Assembly (NCBI RefSeq): GCF_037126465.1
Contig: NC_088210.1
Location: 11,182,011-11,246,010, forward strand
DNA length: 64,000 bases
Direction: 5' to 3'
From: Ornithodoros turicata
Lineage: Eukaryota > Arthropoda > Arachnida > Ixodida > Argasidae
The notes beneath the pieces are model-generated. The model worked only from the letters and a program-made list of their open reading frames with translations, ran no database searches and was not told the origin of the DNA. Within the stretch, counting starts at the first letter, position 1. Each line of letters opens with the position of its first letter. Position numbers and translations under genes: made by a program. Shown here piece by piece: positions 1 through 11,299 of the stretch.

Positions 1-605
1 GTAGCTAAATCTAGTTACAAAACAGCTAAATTGGCAACACTGTTCACGTGTCGTGCTCTCCGTTCCCAACATCTTTCTCTTTGCCGCTGTTGGGGCATGC
101 GCTTTGAAGCTTCTCGCCCGGCGTTAAGAAAGTGGCGCCCCCATCGCTCAACAGTGTTGCCGCAATAGCCCTCTCTCGCAATTACGGTAGGGTCGCCGCG
201 GGAGAGTTGACCCCCACGTATAGCTGTGCGTGGCTGGGGAAAGGGGGACCCTCGTGGTTGAGTGGACCCAGGGGTTGTTTTCGACCCTTCGGGACCCCTC
301 TGGGAAAGCAACACACCACTTTTGGCCCACTGATTCTCATAGACGGGTGGTCCTGGAAGGCCCGGCAAGGATTATTCAGCTAGTCGCCATCTCCTATTTT
401 CCTTACTTTGACCTTCATCTCCTCCCCCTTCCTCTCCTTTCCTTACTCACCTTATTTGGCGGGAAGGGTTAACCTTGGGCAGCACTTCCTCTAGTAAACT
501 GCGCTTGGGTATAGTGCAGAGGCAGTGTTAACGTGTGGGATACGTTCCCTCGTTGGGCTTCATGGAGGGTGACGCACCTCTGCACCGAATCACTTCCTCC
601 ACTTT

Positions 606-1438
606 ATGGATAACTCAAACCCTAAAAAACATGATCGGCGCCACAAAAGGTACCGCACCGAAGTGCAAACATTGCAGTTTTTTAGTTCCACTCTAGAACC
701 ATGGTTCCCGATGATTCTGATTCTTCATGCTGAAGATGAGACAAACCCACTAGCTAGTGCCTCTCCCTTTCTCGTTGCTCAAACTATCGAACAAGTAATA
801 AGTAAAACGTACAGTGCAAAAAAAAAAAAATTGAGAACTTGTGACATCCACATTGAGGTCCAGAGCAGGCAGCAGAGCTCAGCACAATTGTCAGTAAAAC
901 AGATTGGTAATATTCCAGTTTCAGTGACTGCGCACCGCACGCTCAACACAGTCCGAGGTGTTATATCTAGTGAAGAGCTACTGCAGTGCTCGGAAACAGA
1001 GATCGAGGAAGGTTTAAAAGACCAAGGGGTGATCAATGCCAAACGGATATCCATCCGCAGGGACAACAAAGAAATACCAACCAGGCACATCATCCTATCT
1101 TTCCAATTGCACACGCTCACCGCAGACCTTACATACCCAACCCGCGTCGATGTTTCAAGTTCAGGAGATTTTGCCACCGTTCCCAAGTGTGCCGTGGGCA
1201 CCTGACCTGCCCCAAGTGCGCGGGTGACGGCAATGACCATTCCCCAGAGTCGTCCAAAAACAGTTTCCGTTGTGTCAGCTGTGAAGGCAACCATGCTTCC
1301 TATTCAAGAAGCTGCCCACTGTTTACAGTGTTTAGTGATGAAAAAGAAATCTTGAGAATTAAGACTGTACAGCAGCTGACATACAAAGCAGCGAAAACAC
1401 AACTGGAGTTTCAGAAAAGAGGATCTTTCTCTGAAATC
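606..1438 (+). pseudogene. LINE ORF1 (gag-like, zinc-knuckle) relic
   Basis: The frame from ATG 606 runs about 200 codons and then shifts. It contains the stretch VTAHRTLNTVRGVI followed by GLKDQGVINAKRISIRRD, a signature of ORF1 proteins of I/Jockey-type elements that precedes the zinc knuckles. After the shift (about 1140 on, in two other frames) come CxxC/H-rich segments: CRGHLTCPKCAGDGNDH and FRCVSCEGNHASYSRSCP, which match paired CCHC knuckles. The product would bind the element RNA. The first knuckle has lost cysteines (reads CFKFRRFCHRSQ), and at least two frameshifts break the gene, so no functional protein is expected. Confidence 0.8.
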
Positions 1439-1843
1439 GGTGCGCCGGGAAGTGGTATCGCTTAGAGCATCTGTGGGGACCCAAACTTGTGGGCCTCCAC
1501 TCCACACTCTCCAAACACAAGAAAAGTCTGCGGAGAGTTCGCCTCCGCCGGTTCCTTCCACAATCTCTACGGAGGTTGATGGCGCGCTTTCAGTTTGGGA
1601 TGGGCTCACTGGGAGCTCATCCCAGACTGCCACAGACTCAATTGAGATTGACGATGATGACTGCATGTCGCAGAAATCATCGTCAAGCCTTCCAAGTACA
1701 GTGGACCAGAGAGCTCCTTCCCTTACGGAGGTCGCGGTAGAGGCAAGTCGAAGGAGAAACAGAGGCTTCCCCCGCCAAGGGTCACAGCCCCTTAACATAC
1801 AATGTGCAGAGTCCTTTTGCTCCTCCCTATTTCCATTTTAATT

Positions 1844-4600
1844 ATGGGACAAGTATTCCTTCAGTGGAACTGTCGAGGCCTCTAGAGTAACATTGATGAT
1901 GTACACGATCTTTTTGAAAAGTACAGAGCTGTCTGCTTCTGCCTGCAAGAAACATACCTACACGAAGAAAACTTAAACGCTTTCCGTCGCCATAATGTTT
2001 TCAGGAAGGATCGCACAGACAGCGCACGTGCATCTGGTGGTGTGGCTGTAGTCCTTCCGCAGTGCATACTTGCAAAACACTTTCCACTCGTTACAGACTT
2101 TGAGGCAGTAGCAGTCGAAGTGTGCCTCGACAGGACTTTCCCGATATGTTCAGACTACCTGCCCCCATGAGTGGTAATAGAGTAAAGAGATTTCGAAAAT
2201 CTATGCAATCAACTCCCCCAGCCGTTTATGATTTTAGGCGTCCCGAATGCCCACAATCCTTTGTGGGGAAGTGCAAAACTAGATGCACGGGGGAAAATGT
2301 TGGAGAGGGTCCTCCTTTTGGGATCAACGCTGTCTTTTGAATACTGGGTTACATACCTATGTGAACTCTGCAACACAAATTTTTCTTCCATAGACATTTC
2401 ACTATGCCGCCCATCCATTTTCCAGTTTCTTGACTGGACAGTGGAACAGAATCCCCGAGGTAGCGACCATTTTCCGCTCATTATTAAATTTCGCGGTTAC
2501 ACTAACAACATAACACGTCCACCACGGTGGAAATTACAAGAGGCAAATTGGGACATATTTGAAAGAGAAGCCAATGTTATATCTTATGCTTTCCAGGGTT
2601 TGAATGTTGAGGAGGCAAACAAGTTGATCACTCATACCATTATAAATGCCGCTCAACAGTCCATTCCGCAAACATCCGGCCGACTACCCAAGCGCTCCAA
2701 GCTGTGGACGAGCAACTGTGAAAGCACACGGAAATATCACAACCGAGCGTGGGGTGTCTTTCGAAGACACCCCACTACAACAAACTTAATTGCTTTGCAG
2801 TTTGTGCTGCAGTTTGTGTTCGTTTCTCAAAGGTTCGGGGAATGTTCCCAGAGCCCACTCTCTCCATGTGCAACCAAAGTATAAGCGTGAAATGTGAATA
2901 CAAATCCCTGGGTCTCATTTTCGATGAAAAAGTGTCATTCTCAGCTCACCTGAACACCCTCAAGAAAAAGTGCATAAAATCTTTTTAAACATTTAAGGTA
3001 CATTTAGGAACATTTTAAAGGTACTCTCACACCGATCCTGGGGCGCAGATCGCGATACATTACACCGGATCTACGTCTCCACTGTCCTTTCAAAACTTGA
3101 TTACGGTTGTGTGGCGTATGGGTCAGCACGACCTTCTACTCTGAAAATGCTAGACCCTATACATCACCTGGAACTGCGTCTGGTCCTTGGAGCATTCCGG
3201 ACCTCGCCAGTCGAGGGTCTTTACGTAGAAACCAATGAGTGGTCTCTCGAAACGCGTCGGTTCTACCTGACTACGTCGTACGCATTAAGAATTAGAGGCT
3301 ACCCACAAAACCTGGCAATCGCCGCTCTAAGAGAAACACAATTTAAACAACTCTTTTTGAACAGGCCTTCAGCGGTACTGCCTTTCAGTATGCGCATGTC
3401 ACAGGACATTGAACACTATGGCTTTTCAGAATATAACTCCATGATCCTTGAGTGCAGCAAAAAAATTCCACCAGGTCAGCCTCATCCAAAACGTGATAGA
3501 TCACTCACCAGGGGGCTTAATCGCTTCATCGTCGTTACGGTCATTACAAGCTAACGAGTGGCGGGAAATTCAAAAAGGTGGGCACGTGACACATTGCGCG
3601 TGACATGTACCACGGCCTTCACGTATCGCGCGAAGAGCGCCGTGCACGTGTTTTATCACGTGCCCACCTTTTTAAATTTCCCGTCCGCTTTTTTGAATTT
3701 CCCGCCACTCGTTAGCTTGTAACGACCGTAACGACGATGAAGCGATTAAGCCCCCAGATTCGACAAACGTGATACGCCAAGCACCGTACTGAAACAGGAA
3801 TTTGAGCACCTAAGGGAAACCCTTGGCAGCCATATTGAAGTCCACACTGATGGATCAAAAACAAATTACTAGGGTTTCATGTGCTATGGTTGCAGGAATA
3901 GTCACATGTACACACCGACTAAAGAGCACCATGCCTATTTTCACTGCTGAAGTGTATGGAATAATTTTAGCCCTTAACTGTACATCTTAGAAAACCATAT
4001 AAGATCCCCAGTAGTATGCACAGATTCCCTCAGTTCTCTGCAGGTTATCTGTAACATGCACACCACTAAAAACCTGGTAGTTGATCGTGCAAGGAGCCTG
4101 GCAAGCCTGGCAATGAACGAGCTGATCATGCTGCTACGGCTGCGTTAAGAAGTGATATAACGCCGTTTGAGATACCATATCAAGATCTCAAGCTATGTCT
4201 AAAAACATGCGTCAATATCGACTGGCAGACATCTTGGGACAGGCAAACCAATAATAAACTACATAGTATCAAACCCTACGTTGGCACCAGTTCACCAGGT
4301 ATAGCCAATCGACTACATGAAGTGCTATCCTCCCGCCTTCGTCTGGGACACACATACTTGACGCATGGGTATCTTCTACGAGGAGAAAACCCACCAAAAT
4401 GCAACCACTGTTGGGAACAGCTTTCGACCATTCACATCCTCATGTAGTGTCCAGCGCACCAACAACTCCGTCAACGTTATTTTGCTTCCTTTTATAGAAC
4501 CTCTTTACCACCCCACCCAATGCTTGTACTGGGTGATGACAGTTTTATATCTCTTGAGAACGTGTATAGGTTTTTTAGGGATAGTAACTTAACAGTTGCT
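1844..4600 (+). pseudogene. LINE pol relic: endonuclease, partial RT, RNase H
   Basis: Starts MGQVFLQWNCRGL, the usual first beta strand of an APE-type endonuclease, with an in-frame stop straight after. LQET (about 1948) and the downstream GSDHFPLI (about 2460-2490) are the endonuclease catalytic landmarks. At about 2800-2850 the frame jumps from the post-endonuclease region to FSKVRGMFPEP and YKSLGLIFDEKVSFSAHL, which belong after the YADD motif; so about 1 kb holding the RT active site is deleted. LDYGCVAYGSAR and LVLGAFRTSPVEGLYVE (3100-3230) are the RT/RNase H linker. EVHTDGSKT at about 3836 and GNERADHAATAA at about 4113 mark RNase H. A CNHC/HIL/CP motif and LGDDSFISLENVYRFFRD close the protein near 4580. 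Confidence 0.8.
3512..3754. mobile_element. Palindromic MITE, 243 bp, CAG target duplication (copy 1)
   Basis: A nearly perfect foldback. Termini GGGGCTTAATCGCTTCATCG and its complement; central arms carry GGTGGGCACGTGA. It is flanked by CAG on both sides (3509-3511 and 3755-3757). It lies in the linker between the RT and RNase H parts of the LINE and removing it rejoins the LINE. A second copy of the same length, differing at a handful of bases, is at 50719-50961 and is flanked by CTG. Confidence 0.85.
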
Positions 4601-4685
4601 CCAGTTTTAGTCCTGAACATGTACCTTTTACCTACCTACATGTACCTACATGTACATCATCATTTGGAGCTTCTCGCAATGCGTG

Positions 4686-4732
4686 CTCTCAGTTGTCTCG
4701 CGACGTAAAACACCCAATTATTATTATTATTG
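4686..4732 (+). other. LINE 3' tail shared with a SINE
   Basis: The last 47 bases of the LINE read CTCAGTTGTCTCGCGACG, then TAAAACACCCAATT and an (ATT)n run. The 3' end of the tRNA-derived SINE at 35258-35531 (read on the minus strand) has the same block with two or three changes. In known LINE/SINE pairs such a shared tail is the site the LINE reverse transcriptase recognises. Confidence 0.75.
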
Positions 4733-5781
4733 TCGCAATGCCTGTAAAGTGTTGCGTCGAACTGTACGAACGTTGCCATGATAGTTGGCATGAAAACATG
4801 GCGTCTTATGAATATGCCTCAACAAGTTTTCGTGTTTTTTGTTTTTTGTTTTTTGTGTATCACGTGCTGTGTGCTTCCACAGGAGCTGGCTATACCATCC
4901 AAAAAGAGATGTTATCCTGCTGTATCCTCAAAAAATGCCAGCTACGCCCACGTGGTGTTACTTTGTTATCATTGCTTCGTCGTCTTCTGTTCATGTCGTT
5001 TCTCGCCGCCAGAAGCGACGCGTACACAGAAATGGCCCATTGTGCGAAAGAAATCTGAGCGCTCACTGCGGCGGGTTAGGGCGAGAAGCACTATTGTATT
5101 GTCATCAAGTAGGAGAGCTACCCATACAGGTAGGCTTCTTTACACAAACACTAGAAGCGCACTATGCTGAAAGGCAGGACAACAATCCGTGCATTGTCAT
5201 CAAGCAGGAGAGCTACCTATGGATAACAATCAGTGTATTGTCATCAAGCAGGAGAGCTACCTATAGAGGTTGTCCCCTTTCGACAGACTAACTTAACGTT
5301 TGTATTCTTGGCTGGTTAGATGGGTCACAAATTAGTGAGCCCAACAATCCTGTGCACTAGGAATCCTAGCAATCCTTGTAATACCGTTTATTACATTGTA
5401 GATCACACACCACCATAGAAGTGATAAGCCGGTGTTACGATTTCGTCAGCATGCAGCTTCAACGGTGTGCAGGGCGTGCTCTGTTTCAGAGCGACTTCTG
5501 CGTCTAAATAAAGAGAAACGGTAGCTTGTCGGAAATGTGTCTCGAGGACCCAGGCTGCATTACCAGCATCGCTCACTAATAGTAGGCCACCAACCATTTT
5601 CAAGTCATGGAAGCTGGGCTATATGAGCGTCTTTCACACACAAAAAATTCACTTTCCCACACTTGGTTCGTTTGCCAACAGGTTATTGTCGTACTTTCGT
5701 GAGCTTATTGAGACAGGAAACACGACGACAACAAGAGGGCGGGCAGCGCTCTTTCCATTTGCACTCCAAGTCTATCTGCCG
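4733..5781. other. Non-genic stretch with a short tandem repeat
   Basis: Beyond a run of T/G at 4836-4855 the only structure is three imperfect copies of a roughly 35-45 base unit at 5093-5270, each with CATCAAGYAGGAGAGCTACC. Overlapping open frames here have no recognisable domain and no convincing splice sites. Confidence 0.5.
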
Positions 5782-6309
5782 CACTCTAAGAAAAAAAGGA
5801 GTACTTTTACTCCTTTTGAGGACTAAATGCATTGCCACAAAAACAGTCCCTTTCGGGAGTAAATGCATGGGAGTAAATGAATGTCACAGAGTGGAGACTG
5901 CATTTCGCGCGCTGTTGTAAGAGTCCCAAGTACATAATTCGTGTGCATGAAAATACTTTGAAGCAAACCGTCAACCGTGATATATCGGGTGATATAAAAT
6001 ATTGCGCCATACATAGGGCATAATTTGCGAACAAAGATGCGCTAACTGTTTCTTACTCTGTGTGGCTGGAAAATTGCTACGTTGGCTGGGTTATACAGCC
6101 TTATGCCGTTCAAATTGACCAAGGGCACATATGTACGTAGACTGTTACATTCAGGAGACCATTCGCGAAGTTCAGTGACAATTTGAAGTCCTGGGAAGCA
6201 AATGTCGGGACTCAGTGTCGGGTTAGGAGACTAAAATGGGGAGTAATTGCAGACTAGGGGAGTAGAAACTGCAATTGCTCCCCGTTTTACTCCTTTTTTT
6301 CTTACAGTG
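5782..6309. mobile_element. MITE with CACTCTAAG termini
   Basis: Left end CACTCTAAGAAAAAAAGGAG, right end the complement of CACTGTAAGAAAAAAAGGAG. Interior has repeated GGAGTAAA motifs near both ends. Flanking dinucleotides are CG and CA, so the expected TA duplication is not intact. It belongs to the CACTCTTA-terminus group seen throughout the window. Confidence 0.65.
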
Positions 6310-6868
6310 CACGCGCTCTCATTTGTTGCCTTCTGTAAAGGTCACAATAGCGTATGGATTGGTGATACGCTATAAAAGCGTAGCTGAAAGTCACGTTGGT
6401 TACAAACCGTGAAAACGTTTCTGCACAGGACGGACAGTTCAAATATACGGAAACAGGATAAACCACGCATTCAAGATATATTTTCGTTTGCACGTCGTCA
6501 GTGTAGCGTTTCAGGATTATTCGCAGATGCATGGCAGGTACAACAAGCAATCTCTTCTTGGGAGTGTTCTTTCCCGGCATGTGAAATGGAGTTTCCTTCG
6601 GTGTAAAGAGGACTGCCTCCACAGGTATAGTTCTGCTACTTGATCACAGTACGCACAATGTAACTACGAAGTATGAGCACTGTGCGCGCAGTATATACAT
6701 ATGCACACCGTTCGTTCAGAAGTGGAAGTGAGCCGATAAACTTTTCCTGCGTTATTACACTATGCTTCCCATGTCCCGGCAGCAGCTGGGACAGGCCCTC
6801 CAAGATCGCAGCACTCCGCGCAAGGGGGATTTTCTTCAACTCTCTGTTTTTAGTGAAATTCCGGAGTG
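6310..6868. other. Intergenic, nothing recognised
   Basis: A 66-codon plus-strand frame (6409-6606) and an 82-codon minus-strand frame (6636-6884) are present, but neither shows a domain, a convincing start context or splice sites. Confidence 0.4.
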
Positions 6869-8045
6869 ATATCAATTCTGACAAAAATAGCCTACAGTCT
6901 GATCTAGCACAAATATTTGCCTGGTGTACTCAATCGGGCATGGAGCTTAACCCCCATAAATGCAAACATATGCACGCGTCTACACTCTTAAAAAAAAGGT
7001 GTACTTTAACTCCTTTCCTTGCCACATATATATAACACCCTTTTGGAGAGTACAATTACGCTCAAAAAGGGAGTCTCCTCACTCCCTCAAGGGAGTAGAA
7101 TAACACCTTCTCTCTGCCGGGGAGTAATATTTCTCTCCAGTAGGGAGAAAGGTGTTATGCTACTCCCTTGAGGGAGTGAGGAGACACCCTTTTGAGTGTA
7201 ATTGTACTCTCCAAAAGGGTGTTATATATGTGGCAAAAAAGGAGTTAAAGTACACCCTTTTTTTAAGAGTGTAGGCGGCAGCAAGATGTCAGCCATTGCT
7301 ACGGCATTAACCATATCCAGCTCCAGTTCGTAACCACATACAAATATTTAGCAGTGTTACTAACGACTGACCTTCCTTGGAAATCCCACATTGAATATGT
7401 CACTAACAACGCCAACCGCACCCTCGGATATATTAGAAGAAATTTTTCCACGGCTCCTGTAGATATGAAGTTAACACTATATGAGACTCTAGTTCGTCCC
7501 AAACTTAAATATGCATCGTCTGTCTGGGACCCCAACTCACTCCACATTAATCCTTCAACTTGAGAGCACTCAAAACCGCGCGGCTCGTTTCATCTTATCT
7601 AACTTCAACAGAACAGCGAGTATTACATCTATGAATGCTTCATTATCACTAGAACCTCTATCACTACGTCAGAAACGGAGGCGCCTCACTCTTTCTCACG
7701 CCATTTATTTTCACAATCCAATACTAAAAGAACATTTCCCCACTGCACCCTCCTTTATCTCATCGCGTATTGATCATCAACATTAGGTGGGAATACCGCT
7801 CTACAAGGCCGATTTATTTATTTTTATTTATTTACATATATAAATATAATTAAATTTATTTATATTTATTTATTATTTGTACCCTTTATAACTCTTTTGT
7901 ACCCCGAACAAGTTTGGAGTGGAACCACCTTCCGCCTTCAGCGATATGTATTAATCCAACCCATTTTCAACTGTGTATTGCTAATCTCATATAACCACTC
8001 CCCTCTGCATGTATTGCTTGGCCCTGAGGGTATAAATAAATAAAT
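6869..8045 (+). pseudogene. CR1-type LINE reverse transcriptase 3' relic
   Basis: The frame opens with DINSDKNSLQSDLAQ and WCTQSGMELNPHKCKHM, which is the RT region after YADD. A MITE (6983-7271) interrupts it. On the far side the frame resumes with YKYLAVLLTTDLPWKSHI, NANRTLGYIRRNFS, LVRPKLKYASSVWDP and ESTQNRAARFI, the order found in CR1-clade thumb domains. A stop replaces a residue after HINPST (7561). From about 7800 the sequence is AT-rich 3' UTR and ends GGTATAAATAAATAAATAA near 8045, the usual CR1 microsatellite tail. It is 5' truncated and lacks the RT active site. Confidence 0.8.
6983..7271. mobile_element. Tc1/mariner-type MITE, 289 bp, TA duplication
   Basis: Full-length palindrome with CACTCTTAAAAAAAAGGTGT ends, flanked by TA at 6981-6982 and 7272-7273. 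Interior has CTCCCTCAAGGGAG-type motifs. It is inserted in the CR1 LINE between codons for CKHMHAS and the region leading to YKYLAVLL; without it and one TA the LINE frame is open. A second copy is at 63471-63773. Confidence 0.9.
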
Positions 8046-8138
8046 AACTAAGTAATTGTTCAGCGAAAATACGAGTATTTTGCATGGTCAGTCCTGGTAG
8101 ACACCCTAATCGGGCAATCCTCCTAGGTGTCATTTCTA

Positions 8139-9098
8139 AGTTGTCAACCCTCGATTTATGAACACCCTCGGTTCCCCGAAAAATCGTTCATAAATCGAAA
8201 ATTCCGTTAAGTGAGTACTATCGAGCAAATGGAACAGTATTTCCGAGTTGATATTGTGTTTATAATGCAATATATTGTGTAATTTTGCTTTGGACCATGC
8301 CTTCTGCTGTATCAGTCTCACAGGAGGAGGAGGAGGAGTGTCGTTGGGAGGAACCCGAGAGGTCTGCCTGCCTGATTAGGCGGCATGTTTCTCGGGAAGG
8401 GAAAGGTGGTGGAGAGGAGGAGAGGAAAGGGTGAAGTGGAAGACCGAGGGGAATCCGCTCGGGGGGAGGATAGCTGCGTCCATGGGCCGACTTCAGGGGA
8501 ACTGTGCCGGCATACGCCTATTACACATCTGAGGGAAACCCAGGAAAAACCCCAGACGGCACAGGCGGCCCGCGGATTCGAACCGCGGACCTCCCAGTCT
8601 CCAAGCGCACGCGTTACCGCTGCGTTACCGCTGCGCCACCGGAGCTGGTATCAGTCTCACAAAACACAGATGTTTGCGCATTCACACTCTGTTTATTATG
8701 CAATACTAAATAGTTTAATTTTACTTTGGACCATGACTTCCGCTGTGTCAATTGAGGTCAGGAACACTTCTGCAAAAACCCGTTTGTTGTTCGGATTTCG
8801 AGGGGTTAAGAACCGAGGGTGCGATACCTCGAAAAGGTTTTGTCTGTTCAGGCGTCATTCATAAGACCACGAATAATCCCTTTGAATGTTTTTGTTGGCC
8901 TCGGAACGATCCGTTCATAAATTGAGGGCAAAAACACAGGGCAACTCCTAGTTGGTTCCCAGAAATTCCATTCATTATTCGAATATCGAGGTTCATAAAA
9001 CGAGGGAAAAATGCATGTAAAAAGTTTGGTTCCTCGTGCTAGTGTTCATAAAACGAGGGAATTCATAAATCGAAGGTTCATAAATCCAGGGTTGACTG
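8139..9098. mobile_element. Pogo/Tigger-like non-autonomous DNA transposon
   Basis: Right end reads (minus strand) CAGTCAACCCTGGATTTATG, flanked by TA (9099-9100); left end is the slightly altered GTTGTCAACCCTCGATTTATG-like version, flanked by TA at 8137-8138. Both arms repeat TTCATAAA-TCGA motifs. The CAGT start and TA target are typical of pogo-group Tc1/mariner elements. No transposase is left. A SINE is nested at 8323-8648. Confidence 0.7.
8323..8648 (-). mobile_element. tRNA-derived SINE, type C (tail CCTCCTCC)
   Basis: On the minus strand: a tRNA-like head (GGTGGCGCAGCGGTAACGC as A box, GGTTCGAATCC as B box), the central block GGGTTTTTCCTGGGTTTCCC ... GCACAGTTCCCCTGAAGTCGG shared with types A and B, then a different 3' part ending in (TCC)n. 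It is flanked by a perfect 13-bp target duplication, TATCAGTCTCACA (8310-8322 and 8649-8661), proof of retrotransposition into the pogo-like element. Confidence 0.9.
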
Positions 9099-9387
9099 TA
9101 TTTACATACCGCATTGCGCAACGCACTACGCATGCGCAGGTGAGCAGTTGTGATCCACCCCGTGCACTTGAGGAAGATGTCTCTGAGAAGCGCAAAGGTT
9201 GCACCCGCGCCCACGGCCCGCCCATTGCCGGGGCACAGAATGGCGAAGAGCACTGAAACTACTACTTTCGAATGTCAGTGAAACATATATTTATTTCCTA
9301 AGCACAAATCGCCTTGCACACACCACGTACTACACACTGTGGGAAAAAAGCCTCTGAAACACAATGGAGGTGCAAGGTTCTACCAAT

Positions 9388-9693
9388 ATACCTCTACCCG
9401 AGAAACGTCTTAATGGCGTCGGTAGACAGAATGAAACTGAAAGAAATCTGAAGTGGAGCGCTGAGTTCCACGAATAGCCACTTGTTGGCTATGCCAACAA
9501 GTGGCCTCCTATTGAAAGAAAAGTAGGACCCAAGTTCGCATACCTTTCAGGGACCATCGTAATCCCTTCAAGACCGTGGCTTTCGGGCGTGACCTTAGTT
9601 CGTCCCTAGCTTCGAGCATAGCTCAACTCTACCAAACCCGTGGTGCTGTCGAACACTGTGACGTCATTTGTTTACAAACCGGGAGAGGTCTAT
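9388..9693. mobile_element. MITE with ACCTCTACC termini, copy 1
   Basis: Left end ACCTCTACCCGAGAAACGTC and right end complementary to GACCTCTCCCGGTTTGTAAA. Interior contains TTCAGGGACCATCGTAATCCC and CAAGACCGTGGCTTTCGGG, shared with the copy at 14268-14555 at roughly 75-80% identity. A small hairpin CACTTGTTGGC/GCCAACAAGTG sits at 9480-9505. No clear target duplication. Confidence 0.65.
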
Positions 9694-11290
9694 TCTCGTT
9701 TCACAAGCACATTCACAAACTTCTCTGGTCTCTTTCGGAAGAGGAAATAGCAAAAGGTTGGGCTGAACGGCAAACTGATAAATGTTCTTACGCAGGGTGT
9801 CCCATCTAAGCTGAAGCACGGTTTTAAAAAGGCGAAGGGGTTCACGCGAACAACAGCTGTTGAACCTTGTTAACAGCATCGGTTCACGCGAAAGAAAGAG
9901 AGAGAGAAATACATGATGACGATGATATGGGGATGACTTCCGCTCATTGAGCGCGAACAACAGCTGCTGAACCTTGTTAACAGCTGCTGAACGTCATATG
10001 CCTAACCGTTTTTCCCCCAATGCCGGTAATAAATAAGTATAAGTATAGTAAGTCGAAGTATACTTTTTTTTAATAAAAATTCACCGCAATCCGGAAATCC
10101 ACATAAAAGGTGGACATCTTTTCACACTACGCAGGAAAGCTATTCTATCCAAATGCACAACTGCAAATGCACACAAATCCGAATCCAACACCAAAACCAA
10201 AACACGCAAGAACAAAACAAAACAACAAATACCAACAAAAAACAAAAAATCAAACATCCAAATGCACAAAAAGACACACACAAATGCACACGTTATGCTA
10301 TATTTGTTTTTGTTGTGCTTTATATTTTTTTTACGAATAGCAAGCCGACCTTCGGTCACGCTGACCTTTCCGAAATAAACGTATATCCCCCCCGCCCCCC
10401 CAAATGCACAATAAAAGGGATAGGGCGCAGACTAACTGGTGCGTGATGAAGAAGGAACGAACTCTGATTACTCTTGTACTTGTCTTCGTGTCCCGTGTCT
10501 CTCGGTTTCGTTCCTTCTTCAAATGCACAAAGCACGCGTAAAACAGACTGTCACTTATGGTATTGTTTCGTATTGTGGTAATTTCGCGATGTTTTTGTTG
10601 CGAGCAACGCAAGGCATGTATTGCAGCAGACTCTTGGAATGGGTGTTTACTCAGCCTCCTATCTTCGAAATTACATTTAAAAAAATATTTATTGAAATAG
10701 TACAAATGACTCACAACTAATTAATTTCTCTCGAGGAAAAGATACATGTGAACAAAGCATACTACTCTTCGAAACTTTGAAGATTTGTTCTTGATATACA
10801 ACACTTATCGCCTTTTCTTGCTACTTTTCTCATTCCGTCATATGTAGCTGAGACATACCGTACACCACAAAAGATTTCGATTTTTCTCCCGCATAATAGA
10901 GTTTCAAGGAACTCCTCTGTACAGTACAATTGGATAAACTGTGCTCCAGGAAACATCACAGTATAACTGGAACTGGGTTTACGAAAACGGGTTTCCATAA
11001 ACCCACGGACTCTCAGCAGTACTTGTCATTGTGTGTGTGGGGGTGGGTGTGTTTATCGGTTCCAAACGTCGCCACACCAGCACTGGACAGCCGTCTCGAC
11101 TTTATTGAAAATGCTGTACGTCATCTAAACTTCCCTTACATTATATTATCACACAGACAGCTGTTTCGGCCTTATTGGGCCATCACCAGAAATGCGCAGG
11201 TGGGTGACGTTTGAGCGACTGGCGTCGGAAGGTCACGTGGAACGCCATGTCCTCCCGTCAGGGTGAGAGATTCACCTCTCACCGCTGCAC
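9694..11290. other. Non-genic stretch with small repeats
   Basis: Holds a direct repeat of about 33 bases (CGAACAACAGCTGYTGAACC...) at 9847-9879 and 9952-9985; many CAAATGCACA words at 10150-10290; a LINE 3' tail fragment (10338-10400); a 77-base hairpin with GAAGAAGGAACGAA arms (10447-10523); and a (GT)n/(GGGTG) run at 11029-11052. No supported gene. Confidence 0.5.
10338..10400 (+). repeat. LINE 3'-tail fragment (AATAGCAAGCCGACCT type), copy 1
   Basis: GAATAGCAAGCCGACCTTCG, then a GCTGACCTTTCC block and AATAAACGTATATCCCC. Similar fragments are at 50424-50490 and 60358-60436. The order (AGCAAGCC, CTGACCTTTCC, T-rich, AATAAACATA-CCCC) looks like the conserved 3' end of a LINE family whose body is not in this window. 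Confidence 0.55.
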
Positions 11291-11299
11291 GTTGAACAT

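Larger units (their letters stand above)
150..4732 (+). mobile_element. Degenerate I/LOA/Jockey-type non-LTR retrotransposon (LINE)
   Basis: A nearly full-length but heavily mutated LINE. Roughly 170-600 is a GC-rich leader like the 5' UTR of tick LINEs. ORF1 relic (606-1438) and pol relic (1844-4600) follow in order, then a 3' tail ending in (ATT)n at 4732. Pol carries an APE-type endonuclease, the thumb part of reverse transcriptase and an RNase H region, which places it in the RNase H-bearing I superfamily. The catalytic core of the reverse transcriptase is missing, there are many stops and frameshifts, and a 243-bp MITE sits at 3512-3754. The exact 5' end cannot be fixed; no target duplication was found. 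It cannot move by itself. Confidence 0.85.

Noticed and set aside
32..161. 12-base inverted repeat GGCAACACTGTT / AACAGTGTTGCC near the left edge
   Set aside because: Only 12 bases match and the interior shows no arms; could be chance or a tiny MITE. The boundary with the LINE leader is unclear.
5403..5603. Minus-strand 66-codon frame with a protein-like look (VGGLLLVSDAGNAAWVLE)
   Set aside because: Starts at TTG, has no clear acceptor or donor and no recognised family.
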